From Thermotogota bacterium (GTDB lineage Bacteria > Thermotogota > Thermotogae > Thermotogales > Fervidobacteriaceae): DNA of 32,300 nt. The notes under the pieces are model-generated. The model made no database searches. It worked only from the letters and a program-made list of their open reading frames with translations, and was not told the origin of the DNA. Made by a program: the position numbers and the translations under genes. The DNA is taken from positions 1-32,300 of the forward strand of contig JAUQPP010000011.1 of NCBI GenBank assembly GCA_030550315.1, read 5' to 3'. Of the stretch, positions 18,673 to 28,350 are shown piece after piece. Each line of letters begins with the position of its first letter. Within the stretch, counting starts at the first letter, position 1.

Positions 18673-19119
18673 TTACACCTCTCTGTTCATTTTATCAGGC
18701 CCTTCCAACGTATTCATTTTTAGTGCGATCTCCAGCAATTCCTTCAACCTTCTGGGGTCGGTTAGGTAAAGATAACCAACCAACGCCTCAAAACCCGTGC
18801 TTTGGATGTATTGTAAATCGCCACCGTGCCGTCGTGCTCCCTTGCTATTCATTCCCCTTCTAACTACGCTACGTTCTTTCTCGTCCAAGAGTGGCTCGAT
18901 CAAGCTAAGAAGCTTACTCTGACCATCCCTTGAGACCAAGCGACTCGCTCCTTGATGCAGGCGTTCAACCTTTGTGTCCTTAAGGAGAAACAGTTTTGCG
19001 TAAAGGTTGAAAACCGCATCACCAACGTAAGCAAGAACATCTATGGAAACTTCATCCGGATTCACAGAGGTTTCTGGAAATAAGTTGGTTGGTGAAACTT
19101 TGTTTTCAAGGAGGGACAA
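18673..19119 (-). CDS. mrnC: Mini-ribonuclease 3
   Basis: IDVLAYVGDAVFNLYAKLFLL, ERSVVRRGMNSKGARRHGGDLQYIQSTGFEALVGYLYL. Confidence 0.92.
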   Translation of the reverse strand: MSLLENKVSPTNLFPETSVNPDEVSIDVLAYVGDAVFNLYAKLFLLKDTKVERLHQGASRLVSRDGQSKLLSLIEPLLDEKERSVVRRGMNSKGARRHGGDLQYIQSTGFEALVGYLYLTDPRRLKELLEIALKMNTLEGPDKMNREV

Positions 19120-19257
19120 CCTACCATCTCCCGCCTATATATAACTTTTACATGCTAAGGAATCCTTTGTAATTATACCATAGCACCGATTTTTATGATA
19201 GAATTTTCCTGTGCTTAGTCTCACGACAGTGCATCAGTAAATGGAGGTGTTGTTAAG

Positions 19258-19866
19258 TTGTTCATATCGTTCGAAGGACTTGATGGTTGTGGTAAGAGTA
19301 CCCAAATAGAATTGCTCGCTTCGTATTTCGAAAAGTGCGGGATTGAGTACATAAAAGTCAGGGAACCTGGCGGAACAGCATTCGGTGAGGAAATCCGCAA
19401 GTTACTGCTCCATAAGGAAATGTGCGCAAGGAGTGAGTTGCTACTATTCCTCGCTTCGAGGGCTCAACTGGTGGAGGAGGTTATAAAACCAGCACTGAAG
19501 CGGGGGATAATCGTCATCGCTGACCGATTTGCCCACTCAAGTAACGCTTATCAAGGCTGCGGACGAGGACTGGGTTACGAATGGGTCAGAATGTTGAACG
19601 ACTTTGCTACGGATAAAGTTTACCCTGACATCGTTTTCTTTCTAGACATACCTGAGGGTGTCGTGCTTGAAAGGTTGAGAGGAGAGAAAGATAGGTTCGA
19701 GAAGGAAGATATCCAGTTTTGGACGAACGTTCGGAGATGTTACCATAGGATGGCGGAGGAGGAACCGGAGAGGTTCGTGTTGATAGACGGCACAGAAGAT
19801 GTTGGAAAAATTCACGAAAAAATCGTCAGCATCGTTCAATCTAAAATACCCGAAAAGAATGATTGA
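19258..19866 (+). CDS. tmk: Thymidylate kinase
   Basis: LFISFEGLDGCGKSTQIELLASYFEK, VREPGGTAFGEEIRKLLL, ADRFAHSSNAYQGCGRGLG. TTG start with upstream GGAGG. Confidence 0.96.
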   Translation: MFISFEGLDGCGKSTQIELLASYFEKCGIEYIKVREPGGTAFGEEIRKLLLHKEMCARSELLLFLASRAQLVEEVIKPALKRGIIVIADRFAHSSNAYQGCGRGLGYEWVRMLNDFATDKVYPDIVFFLDIPEGVVLERLRGEKDRFEKEDIQFWTNVRRCYHRMAEEEPERFVLIDGTEDVGKIHEKIVSIVQSKIPEKND

Positions 19867-19873
19867 ACGACGT

Positions 19874-20140
19874 TCACACCATACTCATGTACTTCTCAAT
19901 GATATCCTTGACAAACTCCATCATGCTTTCAACCATCCAACCGAAGAGAAAAAGAAGCGTTATAAACACCACTATTATCCTCGGCGCAAAGGTAAGTGTT
20001 TGCTCGTGTATCTGCGTAGCTGCCTGGAATATGCTAATGAGTACACCAACAATAAGGCTTACCAGGAGCGGTGGGAGTATGAGTGTAAGCAATAGCTTTA
20101 TGGCATGTTGCATGACATCTATGAACACTTCAAGAGTCAT
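19874..20140 (-). CDS. fliQ: Flagellar biosynthetic protein FliQ
   Basis: 88 aa, two TM helices, LLTLILPPLLVSLIVGVLISIFQAATQIHEQTLTFAPRIIVV. Confidence 0.96.
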   Translation of the reverse strand: MTLEVFIDVMQHAIKLLLTLILPPLLVSLIVGVLISIFQAATQIHEQTLTFAPRIIVVFITLLFLFGWMVESMMEFVKDIIEKYMSMV

Positions 20141-20175
20141 TCCAACCCCTCCACAGAAAGTTATAGTGCTTTCAG

Positions 20176-20946
20176 CTACTGTGCAAAACTTTTGACCAAA
20201 CTCACGATAACCGATTCCCAGCCGTTTGATAGGACGAAAATCAGTACCTTGAAAGGCAGCGAAACAAGAACAGGCGGAATCATAATCATTCCGAGCGACA
20301 AAAGGATACTGGCCACGACCATATCTATGACGATAAACGGGATGTAGAGAAGTATGCCCATTTTAAAACCTACCTCTATCTCGCCCAACACAAAAGCGGA
20401 AATCAAAATACTGTCGGGCGCCTTTTCTACCGACTCCACTTTTTGTTTCAAAGCGTTGGCAAGCACAAAGACATTATCCTCGTTGTGATGTGTAACAAGT
20501 TCTGCAACCATGAATTTCCGGATACTTTTCATCGTTCTATCGAAGAACTCCTCGTAAGTTATTTTTCCGTCCACGTACGGCTGAATAGCATTTTGGTTTA
20601 TTTCGTTCCAAGTTGGCTGCATAATAAAGAACGTTAAGATCAGAGCCAAGCCGATTAGAACTTGATTCGGGGGTACCTGCCTTGTACCGAGTGCGTTTCT
20701 GATGAACGAAAATACGATGATAATACGTGTAAATGAGGTAAAGAGAATCAAGATGCTTGGAGCGAGTGTTAGTACCGTGAGAACTAAAAGTATCTCCAAG
20801 GTCGCGACAAGGTCCCTGGGACGTTGGGTAGGAGTTACCTGTATACTTATACCCGGAAGGGGAACCTCGTCTTGTGCAAAAACAAGGTTAGAGAGAGAAA
20901 AGAGTAGAAACACAAAGATGATGAGTAGTCTGACTTCATTTTTCAC
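20176..20946 (-). CDS. fliP: Flagellar biosynthetic protein FliP
   Basis: LLVLTVLTLAPSILILFTSFTRIIIVFSFIRNALGTRQVPPNQVLIGLALILTFFIMQP. Confidence 0.97.
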   Translation of the reverse strand: MKNEVRLLIIFVFLLFSLSNLVFAQDEVPLPGISIQVTPTQRPRDLVATLEILLVLTVLTLAPSILILFTSFTRIIIVFSFIRNALGTRQVPPNQVLIGLALILTFFIMQPTWNEINQNAIQPYVDGKITYEEFFDRTMKSIRKFMVAELVTHHNEDNVFVLANALKQKVESVEKAPDSILISAFVLGEIEVGFKMGILLYIPFIVIDMVVASILLSLGMIMIPPVLVSLPFKVLIFVLSNGWESVIVSLVKSFAQ

Positions 20947-21293
20947 TTCTTACCACCTACGTATTTACTTAGCAAAGATTTAAAATCATCCGGTGTTTCA
21001 AGCTCACCTTCGTCGATCGTATCGAGTTTTTTAACCACTTCGGCGTGCGTTGGTGAAACGAGAATAACATAGTATTCTTTCAAAATCCTGACTAGCACTA
21101 ACGAAACGTTACGATCCACGTACACGCGGCTCACAACTTTAGCAAAACGCCCCCCAAGCGTGTTGGGGAGCTTTTTTCTCAGAAACCAGTATGTTGCAAT
21201 GAGAAGTACACTAACAAGTAGTAAACCTATAAAAAACGAAACAATCTGTCCTATGGTTCCCAGACTCCTATTTCAAATCCTCATTTTTTTCAT
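20943..21293 (-). CDS. fliO: FliO-like flagellar export protein, apparently interrupted by in-frame TGA (21275-21273)
   Basis: In-frame minus-strand reading from ATG 21293: MKKMRI*NRSLGTIGQIVSFFIGLLLVSVLLIATYWFLRKKLPNTLGGRFAKVVSRVYVDRNVSLVLVRILKEYYVILVSPTHAEVVKKLD... TM segment + FliO-like domain, position between cheY and fliP. The ORF track has only 20943..21134. Confidence 0.75.
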
Positions 21294-21652
21294 TTGGCCG
21301 TTACCTTCTGTACAGCCTCAATAACCCTTGAAGCTTGGAACGGCTTGACGATGAAGTCCTTAGCACCAGCTTGAATAGCTTCAATAACCATCGCTTGCTG
21401 TCCCATAGCACTACAAACGATTATTGTAGCGTTTGGATCGATTTTCTTAATTTCCTTTATGGCATCGATACCGTTCATCTCCGGCATCGTGATATCCATA
21501 GTAACAACATCGGGCTTCAATTCCTTGTATTTTTCAACCGCCTCAAGACCGTTTGCAGCTTCACCAACAACCTCGTGACCCGCTTTCGTCAGTATGTCCT
21601 TCAGCATCATCCGCATGAATGCCGCATCGTCAACAACTAAAACTCTTGCCAT
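21290..21652 (-). CDS. cheY: Chemotaxis response regulator CheY
   Basis: VLVVDDAAFMRMMLKDILTKAGHEVVGEAANGLEAVEKYKELKPDVVTMDITMPEMNGIDAIKEI...KDFIVKPF. Confidence 0.97.
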   Translation of the reverse strand: MARVLVVDDAAFMRMMLKDILTKAGHEVVGEAANGLEAVEKYKELKPDVVTMDITMPEMNGIDAIKEIKKIDPNATIIVCSAMGQQAMVIEAIQAGAKDFIVKPFQASRVIEAVQKVTAK

Positions 21653-21653
21653 C

Positions 21654-22106
21654 TCATGCCACCTCCGAACCTATGATTTCCTTGAGCATTTCCTCCAGAT
21701 TCAAATAAACGATGAGTCTGCTACCTTTTTTAATCAATCCCTTTGATTTTCGGCCGTAGGTGTTCATTTTACCAAGATTCGTTTCAAGTTCCTGTTCGTT
21801 TGTTCTCAGAACCCCAACTACCTCGTCGACCATTAATCCAAACTCAACATCCTCAACCTTCACAATTATAATCTTGCGGTACTCTTTCTGTTCCAGACCT
21901 GTTAGGAGAGTCGGAAGGCTTATCACTGGAACTATCTTCCCCCTTAGATTTATAACTCCTTCAATAACTCTTCGCGCACGCGGTACAGGTGTTATCTCAA
22001 CTTTTTCGATAACCATTTCAACATATTCCACATCTATGGCCATCTCTTGGTTGAGCGCCTTAAAAACTAGTACTTCAAATTCCCTTACCTGCTCCATAGG
22101 ATTCAC
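21654..22106 (-). CDS. cheW: Chemotaxis coupling protein CheW
   Basis: [41 protein letters not shown]. Confidence 0.96.
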   Translation of the reverse strand: MNPMEQVREFEVLVFKALNQEMAIDVEYVEMVIEKVEITPVPRARRVIEGVINLRGKIVPVISLPTLLTGLEQKEYRKIIIVKVEDVEFGLMVDEVVGVLRTNEQELETNLGKMNTYGRKSKGLIKKGSRLIVYLNLEEMLKEIIGSEVA

Positions 22107-24145
22107 CTCACACTCTCGATAATGTTGGTCACGTCGAGGATGAGAGCGATGCTTCCGTCACCAAGTGTGGCTCCACCGCTGAATATCTTGACGTCGCTAA
22201 AGACTTTTCCGAGGGATTTGATGACAATATCTTCTTGCCCAATCAACGTGTCAACAGCTAAACCATATTTCCTGGTACCGTATCTTACCACTACAACGTT
22301 CATTTCAGCAGGTGTCTTCTCATGCTCCATGCCAAATATCTCCCAGAGCTTTATTAATGGTATAACCTCACCACGGATAACTATAACTTCCTCGTTCTGA
22401 ACAACCTTTATCTCCTCTGCGGTGATTATTAAAGTACTATCGATAATGGATATGGGGATCGCGTAAACGAAGTTGTTGACTTTCACAAGCAACGCCTGAA
22501 TAATAGCCAAGGTCAACGGCAATCGAATGGTAACTTTCGTACCTTTCCCCAATTTACTCTCAATGGATACCGTTCCGTTTAGCGATTCTATCGTATTCTT
22601 CACAACATCCATTCCGACTCCGCGACCAGAGAGCTCGCTAACCTGTTCTTTGGTAGAAAAACCTGGTAAGAAAATGAAATCAAAAATTCTCTCATCGGGA
22701 AGTCCCTGAGCTTTCTCTTCCGTAATCAGGCCCTTTTCAATCGCTTTCCTTAGGATTTTCTCACGGTCCATTCCCCTACCGTCGTCTTCAACTTCTATCA
22801 CGACGTTGTTACCTTCGTGACGTGCTGAAAGTTTCACGGTGCCGATGGGAGGTTTTCCAAGAGCAATTCTTTCCTCTTTCGTTTCAATTCCGTGATCGAT
22901 TGCGTTGCGTATTAGGTGAACGAGAGGATCACCAATAACCTCGACAAAAGTTCTGTCAAGCTCCGTTTCCTCACCCTCCATCACGAAATTAATCTCTTTA
23001 CCGAGATTCCTCGCAAGATCCCTGACCATCCTCGGGAACCTGTTAAACACAAATTCAATGGGTACCATCCTCACCTTCATCACAACATTCTGAAGGTCCA
23101 AGGTGATTCTGCTCAACTGCGCAAGTGATTCGTCAACCTCTTTGATGTTGTACTTTTTCAAAATATCCACAATGCGACTACGTGCTATGACGAGTTCTCC
23201 CATCAAGTTCATCAGATTATCCAATTTCTCGATGTCTACGCGAACAGTCTGAGTAATTTTCGAGCGCTTCTCTTCCGTTTTTTTAACCTGTTGTTGCGCT
23301 GATTCTTCCTCTTTTTCTTCTTTTCTTGCTTCCGCTTCTACACTCACGCTTTTCACATGGACACTTTTTATCTCCGAAATACCCATGATTTTTTCGTAGA
23401 TCTTCTCAGCTGGCACGTTCCCTATACCTATGAGTTCAACTGTCAAATCAAACTTTTCATTCTCTATATCCTCGACAGATGGAACAGTTTTAACAACTTC
23501 CACACCTATTTCCTCAAGGGTGTGGAAGACCATGTACATCCTCGCGGATTTTAACTGCGTCCCTTCTTGGAGGTTTACAACAATGTGATAAGCAGGTACG
23601 TTTCGCTTTTTAGCCTCAAGAAGTACGTCTTTTAGTACTTCCTCAGCGAAATTGTCTGGTAAGAGCTGCGAAGCAGTGCCTTGTACTGTGGTCGATGTTT
23701 GCCCAGCTCGGGGTTGCTCCACTTCCTTTTCTTTTATTACCTGCGAACTTACCTTTTCACCGGTTGCGATCCTCTCGAAGATCTCGGTTAGTCCACGCAC
23801 GTCCTCGGTTATTTCATCGTTTCCAACGTTAACGATGTTCTGCAGCATCTTCTCTATCAAATCAAGACCTGCGAACAGAAAGTCGAGTTCGTTGCTGGTT
23901 ATCCTCACTTTTGCCGACCGAACGGCGTCCAAGTAATTCTCCATTCTATGGCAAAGTTTTGCCAAGTTTTCGAACCCCATCGTTCCAGCCATACCTTTCA
24001 AGGTGTGGAGAGCTCTGAACGCCTTATTGACTTGTTCCATATCCGAAGTATTCTTTTCAAGCTCAAGTAGAGACTCATTCAACAACTGAATGTACTCCTT
24101 CGATTCGTCTATAAAGACCCCTAAGTATTCACCAAAATCACCCAT
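22103..24145 (-). CDS. cheA: Chemotaxis histidine kinase CheA
   Basis: Hpt [67 protein letters not shown]-terminal CheW-like domain. Confidence 0.97.
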   Translation of the reverse strand: MGDFGEYLGVFIDESKEYIQLLNESLLELEKNTSDMEQVNKAFRALHTLKGMAGTMGFENLAKLCHRMENYLDAVRSAKVRITSNELDFLFAGLDLIEKMLQNIVNVGNDEITEDVRGLTEIFERIATGEKVSSQVIKEKEVEQPRAGQTSTTVQGTASQLLPDNFAEEVLKDVLLEAKKRNVPAYHIVVNLQEGTQLKSARMYMVFHTLEEIGVEVVKTVPSVEDIENEKFDLTVELIGIGNVPAEKIYEKIMGISEIKSVHVKSVSVEAEARKEEKEEESAQQQVKKTEEKRSKITQTVRVDIEKLDNLMNLMGELVIARSRIVDILKKYNIKEVDESLAQLSRITLDLQNVVMKVRMVPIEFVFNRFPRMVRDLARNLGKEINFVMEGEETELDRTFVEVIGDPLVHLIRNAIDHGIETKEERIALGKPPIGTVKLSARHEGNNVVIEVEDDGRGMDREKILRKAIEKGLITEEKAQGLPDERIFDFIFLPGFSTKEQVSELSGRGVGMDVVKNTIESLNGTVSIESKLGKGTKVTIRLPLTLAIIQALLVKVNNFVYAIPISIIDSTLIITAEEIKVVQNEEVIVIRGEVIPLIKLWEIFGMEHEKTPAEMNVVVVRYGTRKYGLAVDTLIGQEDIVIKSLGKVFSDVKIFSGGATLGDGSIALILDVTNIIESVR

Positions 24146-24159
24146 GGGCGTCCCTCCTT

Positions 24160-25563
24160 TCAGGATAACACGATCCTGTAGTACGTAAAAAAGTCAGCGT
24201 TGTAGCTCCAGAATATGAGTTTTGAGCTGAGCGAGAATCCAACGGTCGATTTTATAAGATCTCCCAGGTCTATAAATACCTTGAATTCGTAGTTCGTGAC
24301 TTTTGCAAATTCGTTAAATACGGGAAAATCCTTCAATTTTTTTCTCGTACGTTCCAGCTGAAGGTATCGCTCCTTGTTCACAAGACTTATAAAAAGCCTT
24401 CCCGAATACTTGAATATATGAAGTTGAGTAGTTCCCAGTTGGAGGTACCACTCCTGCCTTTGCGCGTCTCCTCTGGCACCAATTCTGGAAAGTTGCAGTT
24501 CCATGTCTTTACCCGAAAAGTTTTCAAAAATGAAAAGGAACTCACCAGTTTCTATTCTTCCAGAGGTGTACACATTCGTTGATTGGGCCGTAAAATATTC
24601 AAAAAGTGAAATAAGTCTCGCAAGTTCACCTTCAGTACCTTTAAACCAGCTTTTTATAGAAGATACAACGTTTTCACTGTTCTGCGAATTGATAACCATG
24701 TAGTAGTTCCATGCGTGTGGCAGTTCAAGAACAAAATCATTTGTCTTTTTACTTGTCAGTTTTGTTTTGTTTTTCTGTTCGATAGTGAAGTTGAAGGCTC
24801 CGGCAGAGACCGTTGAGTAAAAGAGAATCTGTTCTGCATTTTCCCACTTCACAACGCCTGCACCTGGCAGTTCCAACTTCAACGCACTGGGCTTCGCGTA
24901 ACCACTTACCAAAAATGTACCACTCCGCAGCCTTTCAAAGTCTCTAACAGTTTTTGCAAGCTGCATTTCGGGGGTTGAGTATGTTTTAAGCGCAAGTTCG
25001 AGTGCTTGCTTACTCCCTGCAACGACGAGATATTTCCCCAATGTCCCGCAAAAAAGAGAATCACCGAGAATATAGTTCGCTCCCACCTGTTTGTAACTGA
25101 GCGAGAGTAGATATGACAGAGCCCTCGGTAACCTTTGCGGATTTTTGGTTTCAAAGACCACAATTGCATTCGATGCCAAAGTTTTAAGCAGTTCGAAATA
25201 ATAATTTAGATCAAAGGCCACAAATTCCATAAGATTCACGTCGAGTCCTTTTGAAGCGAAAAGAATGTCGTTCGAAATTGCGTCTGATACAACCTCAGGA
25301 TCGATTCCTGTCCTGTATTTCATATCTTCAAGGAGTCTGAGAAACGCATCTTCAAAACCCAGTCCCTTTCTGTCAAGTACAAACCTAAAAAAGGTCACTT
25401 TTTTTAACTCGGGATACCAGGTAACGCCCTTGGAGAATCGGAGAACAAAATCGTAGTCTTTGTGAACGAAGCTGAATATATCTGAATTGGCTAGTCCCAC
25501 AAAAGCATGTATTAAAAGTAATGTTAAAGCAAAAACCTTCAGTCTTTTTAAAATCTGGTTCAT
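24160..25563 (-). CDS. Exported protein of unknown function, weak DUF3352-like character
   Basis: Signal peptide ([28 protein letters not shown]); ATG 25563 preceded by GGGAGG; 14-nt gap to cheA. Confidence 0.8.
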   Translation of the reverse strand: MNQILKRLKVFALTLLLIHAFVGLANSDIFSFVHKDYDFVLRFSKGVTWYPELKKVTFFRFVLDRKGLGFEDAFLRLLEDMKYRTGIDPEVVSDAISNDILFASKGLDVNLMEFVAFDLNYYFELLKTLASNAIVVFETKNPQRLPRALSYLLSLSYKQVGANYILGDSLFCGTLGKYLVVAGSKQALELALKTYSTPEMQLAKTVRDFERLRSGTFLVSGYAKPSALKLELPGAGVVKWENAEQILFYSTVSAGAFNFTIEQKNKTKLTSKKTNDFVLELPHAWNYYMVINSQNSENVVSSIKSWFKGTEGELARLISLFEYFTAQSTNVYTSGRIETGEFLFIFENFSGKDMELQLSRIGARGDAQRQEWYLQLGTTQLHIFKYSGRLFISLVNKERYLQLERTRKKLKDFPVFNEFAKVTNYEFKVFIDLGDLIKSTVGFSLSSKLIFWSYNADFFTYYRIVLS

Positions 25564-26348
25564 CCATTATCCTCCCAGGCTCTTTCTACAACTGTTATTA
25601 TATCATCCTCAGTAATTTCATTGCAAATATTTTTTTCTTCAGCCTTACTCAAGACCGCAAAGAACTCGATATTTCCCTCCACGCCCTTTATCTTAGAGAA
25701 TGTGAGATACTTACAACGAAAACCCGCCGATTGATAAGCGGAAAGCACATTCCTTATTGCTTCAAAGTGCATCAATTTGTTGCGCACAACTCCTTTGTGA
25801 CCATGAGAGATTTCAAATTGTGGTTTTATGAGGATTATAAGATTCGTCTTTTCCGAAGATATAGCCTTTAAACTGTGCACCAACTTCGTTACTGATATAA
25901 ATGACACGTCAACACTAATATAATCCAGTTCGTCTTCGAATAAGCTTGGAACCAGGTCCTTTGCATTCGCCCTAATTTGAATCACTCGTGGATCTGCTCT
26001 CAACTTTTCATGTAACTGTTCTATGTTGACGTCAACGGAGTACACCTTTGAAACACCGTGCTGGAGGAAAAAATCAACGAATCCTCCTGTCGACGACCCA
26101 ATATCGCAAACAACGGTTCCAAACAGTTCGAGTTGAATTTCTTCAAAAAGTCCTTCAAGCTTGTAACCAGCTCTACTGACGTATTTAAGATTCTTAGCCA
26201 CTTCGATTGCATCGTTCCCTGTGACTTTTTTTGAAGGTTTGGTACAAATCGTCCCGTTGAGCTTAACACATCCGCTTTCAATCAACCATTGCGCCTTCGT
26301 TCTTGATTCGGCAAAACCTCGCTCTACTAACAAGAGATCGAGCCTCAC
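25560..26348 (-). CDS. tlyA: TlyA-family rRNA methyltransferase (S4 + FtsJ-like domains)
   Basis: VRLDLLLVERGFAESRTKAQWLIESGCVKLNG S4 domain; DIGSSTGGFVDFFLQHGVSKVYSVDV; LDYISVDVSFISVTKLV. GTG 26348 overlaps the upstream stop as GTGA. Confidence 0.93.
   Translation of the reverse strand: MRLDLLLVERGFAESRTKAQWLIESGCVKLNGTICTKPSKKVTGNDAIEVAKNLKYVSRAGYKLEGLFEEIQLELFGTVVCDIGSSTGGFVDFFLQHGVSKVYSVDVNIEQLHEKLRADPRVIQIRANAKDLVPSLFEDELDYISVDVSFISVTKLVHSLKAISSEKTNLIILIKPQFEISHGHKGVVRNKLMHFEAIRNVLSAYQSAGFRCKYLTFSKIKGVEGNIEFFAVLSKAEEKNICNEITEDDIITVVERAWEDNG
25597..25626 (-). promoter_or_regulatory. Extended -10 promoter inside the tlyA 3' end
   Basis: Minus strand TTGCAA (25626-25621), 18-nt spacer, TATAAT (25602-25597) with TG in extended -10 position (TGATATAAT). 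Confidence 0.55.
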
Positions 26349-27712
26349 TGATTTCCGAGGTCGTAAATCCAAGTTCCCACATCCGTCAATAGATAGATTT
26401 TGTTCGATTTGACAAAGAAGAGAAAAATCTCCGTTCCTACAAAGATATCTTGAAAGAAATACCCAATCTTTGTTTTCACTACACCCATCACACTCGGATA
26501 GACTGGTGAATAAAAGATATAGCTAGCCGACTTGGTTAATTCCGCGGGGGTTAAAACGGACTTATTCTTGAAAGATTTATCGAACAAAAGGGCCTTACTC
26601 TCCGTTTCAAGTACTACTCCTGAATCAGTAACCCTCAATCTTCTGAAATCGGGAACATGATCGTTGTACAAAAGCCTTCTAGTCTTTAGGTCAAATGCAT
26701 AAAAATTACTTGCTACGTCAACGATGACAAGCACCCCATCGTAAACCAAAAAATCAACCGGAGTTTGTGAAACCTTCATTCTCCACGAGAGCGACGTATC
26801 GGAAATACTTCCATCTGCAAATAAAACGATGCCATCCCATATCCCAAGAAGTCTTACGTTCTGCCATACTACTTTCCTTCCTTCAGTTACCCGATCAATG
26901 TACAGCTGCCTTGTTGAAGTTTTGAAGACGGGAAATCCGTAGACGGATTCTAATATGTTGTCGTGCGTCTTTTCTGTGGTTAGTTCGTAAAATTCTCCTG
27001 AATAAGTTACCAGGCCACCGATGTAATCAACCTTATCCGATTTAAAAAACGGAAGTCCGTATCCTGAGATAATCTTTGGCTGTCTATCCTTGCCAATGAA
27101 AAACGTATCTGGTAATCCTCTCAGAAGTTCCTTGGTAACATTTTCAGTACTCTCCGGTGTTTCAAATGTTAGCAGGCCAAAACTTGAATCGTATCCACTA
27201 CGTCTTAAAAGCTCAGCTAACAGGGTTGAAAGGTTTTCTAAATTTAAGTGTTCAATCGGCAACGAATATAGAACCTTTTCGTCATTTGTGAGCGTCCAAA
27301 AGTCAATCAACGAATTATCTAAAGATACGCGAACATTAATTTGGATAACTACACCGTCTTTGAGGATACTTTCATTAAAAGGTTCGAGAAATTCCCGGTG
27401 TAGAACATACTCCTCCAGCGGCAGGTATCCCAGACTTGCAAGGGCGCGTTTAAGTGCGTAGCTTAAATCGTAGAAGATATTTTCATCGTAGTATTTTAAT
27501 GTAACAAATGGCATATCGTACCATCTTTCCAAAATTATCGGCAACAGTTCTATGGTTCCGGAATACCCTTCTTCCAGAAAAAATTGCTGAGAAGCAGGAT
27601 TCATGCTCAGAACAACACACGATACAAAAACAATCCATGCGGCGGTGCTAGTCCTGCCGATTCCGAGCGGTCTTTCGATAACAATACCTCCCTGATCCTC
27701 TCTGGTGGCCAT
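26345..27712 (-). CDS. Protein of unknown function with PQQ/propeller-like C-terminal half
   Basis: GVLVIVDVASNFYAFDLKTRRLLYNDHVP resembles propeller repeats. Start uncertain: ATG 27604 (after truA stop) or upstream within truA. Confidence 0.65.
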   Translation of the reverse strand: MATREDQGGIVIERPLGIGRTSTAAWIVFVSCVVLSMNPASQQFFLEEGYSGTIELLPIILERWYDMPFVTLKYYDENIFYDLSYALKRALASLGYLPLEEYVLHREFLEPFNESILKDGVVIQINVRVSLDNSLIDFWTLTNDEKVLYSLPIEHLNLENLSTLLAELLRRSGYDSSFGLLTFETPESTENVTKELLRGLPDTFFIGKDRQPKIISGYGLPFFKSDKVDYIGGLVTYSGEFYELTTEKTHDNILESVYGFPVFKTSTRQLYIDRVTEGRKVVWQNVRLLGIWDGIVLFADGSISDTSLSWRMKVSQTPVDFLVYDGVLVIVDVASNFYAFDLKTRRLLYNDHVPDFRRLRVTDSGVVLETESKALLFDKSFKNKSVLTPAELTKSASYIFYSPVYPSVMGVVKTKIGYFFQDIFVGTEIFLFFVKSNKIYLLTDVGTWIYDLGNQ

Positions 27713-28350
27713 TGATGCGTACCAACCTTTACAAGATTTGCGACGATACTTCTCACCATTCCGCGTAGGAAGGATATACCTTCAACCCTCACAAGAATTA
27801 TTTCGCGCCTAAGTTTTATGACCCTAAGATTATGAATAGTTTTTACGGTATTTTCTTTCTCCTCATCCTTTTTGCTGAAAGCAACAAAATCGTGTGTTCC
27901 GATAAGATACCTTGCCCCTTCTCTCATTGCTTCGATGTCTATTTCATACGGGAACCACCAAGAATACTTTCTAAAGAACAAATTTTTGAGTTTTCCGTTG
28001 AATATGTAATAATGATATATCCTTTTTTTCGCCTCGTACCGTGGGTTAAACTTCTCGTGCGGAAACCATACCCTCTTAACATAAATATCGCTTGGCAAAT
28101 TGGCGTTTAGTGCGTTACGGATATCGTTTTCAGAAAGCCTCGGATTGGGGCAATCAAATGCAACAACCTGACCACACGCATGAACTCCAGTGTCCGTTCT
28201 TCCAGCCGCAACTGTTGAAATTTTTGTTTTGAAAATCCTCTCAAGCGCCTTTTCCAGTTCCCCCTGAACGGTTCGAACCGAAGGTTGAATTTGATAGCCA
28301 AAAAAGTCTGTACCGTCGTAAGCGAATTCGATCGCAACCCTTTTAAACAC
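27607..28350 (-). CDS. truA: tRNA pseudouridine(38-40) synthase
   Basis: FKRVAIEFAYDGTDFFGYQIQPSVRTVQGELEKAL, AAGRTDTGVHACGQVVAFD, LRGMVRSIVANLVKVG, SAGLAPPHGLFLYRVLF. Confidence 0.96.
   Translation of the reverse strand: MFKRVAIEFAYDGTDFFGYQIQPSVRTVQGELEKALERIFKTKISTVAAGRTDTGVHACGQVVAFDCPNPRLSENDIRNALNANLPSDIYVKRVWFPHEKFNPRYEAKKRIYHYYIFNGKLKNLFFRKYSWWFPYEIDIEAMREGARYLIGTHDFVAFSKKDEEKENTVKTIHNLRVIKLRREIILVRVEGISFLRGMVRSIVANLVKVGTHQWPPERIREVLLSKDRSESAGLAPPHGLFLYRVLF

Noticed and set aside
19120-19257. Divergent mrnC/tmk spacer with TGGTATAAT (minus) and TGATAGAAT (plus)
   Set aside because: Plausible ordinary divergent promoters without clear -35 boxes; nothing beyond normal housekeeping arrangement.
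19864-19876. 13-nt palindrome TGAACGACGTTCA whose ends are the stop codons of convergent tmk and fliQ
   Set aside because: Stem too short and without a U-tract; probably a chance consequence of two facing TGA stops.
23652-23936. Plus-strand ORF antisense to cheA
   Set aside because: Low-complexity Ser/Thr-rich composition typical of an antisense reading; cheA is unambiguous.
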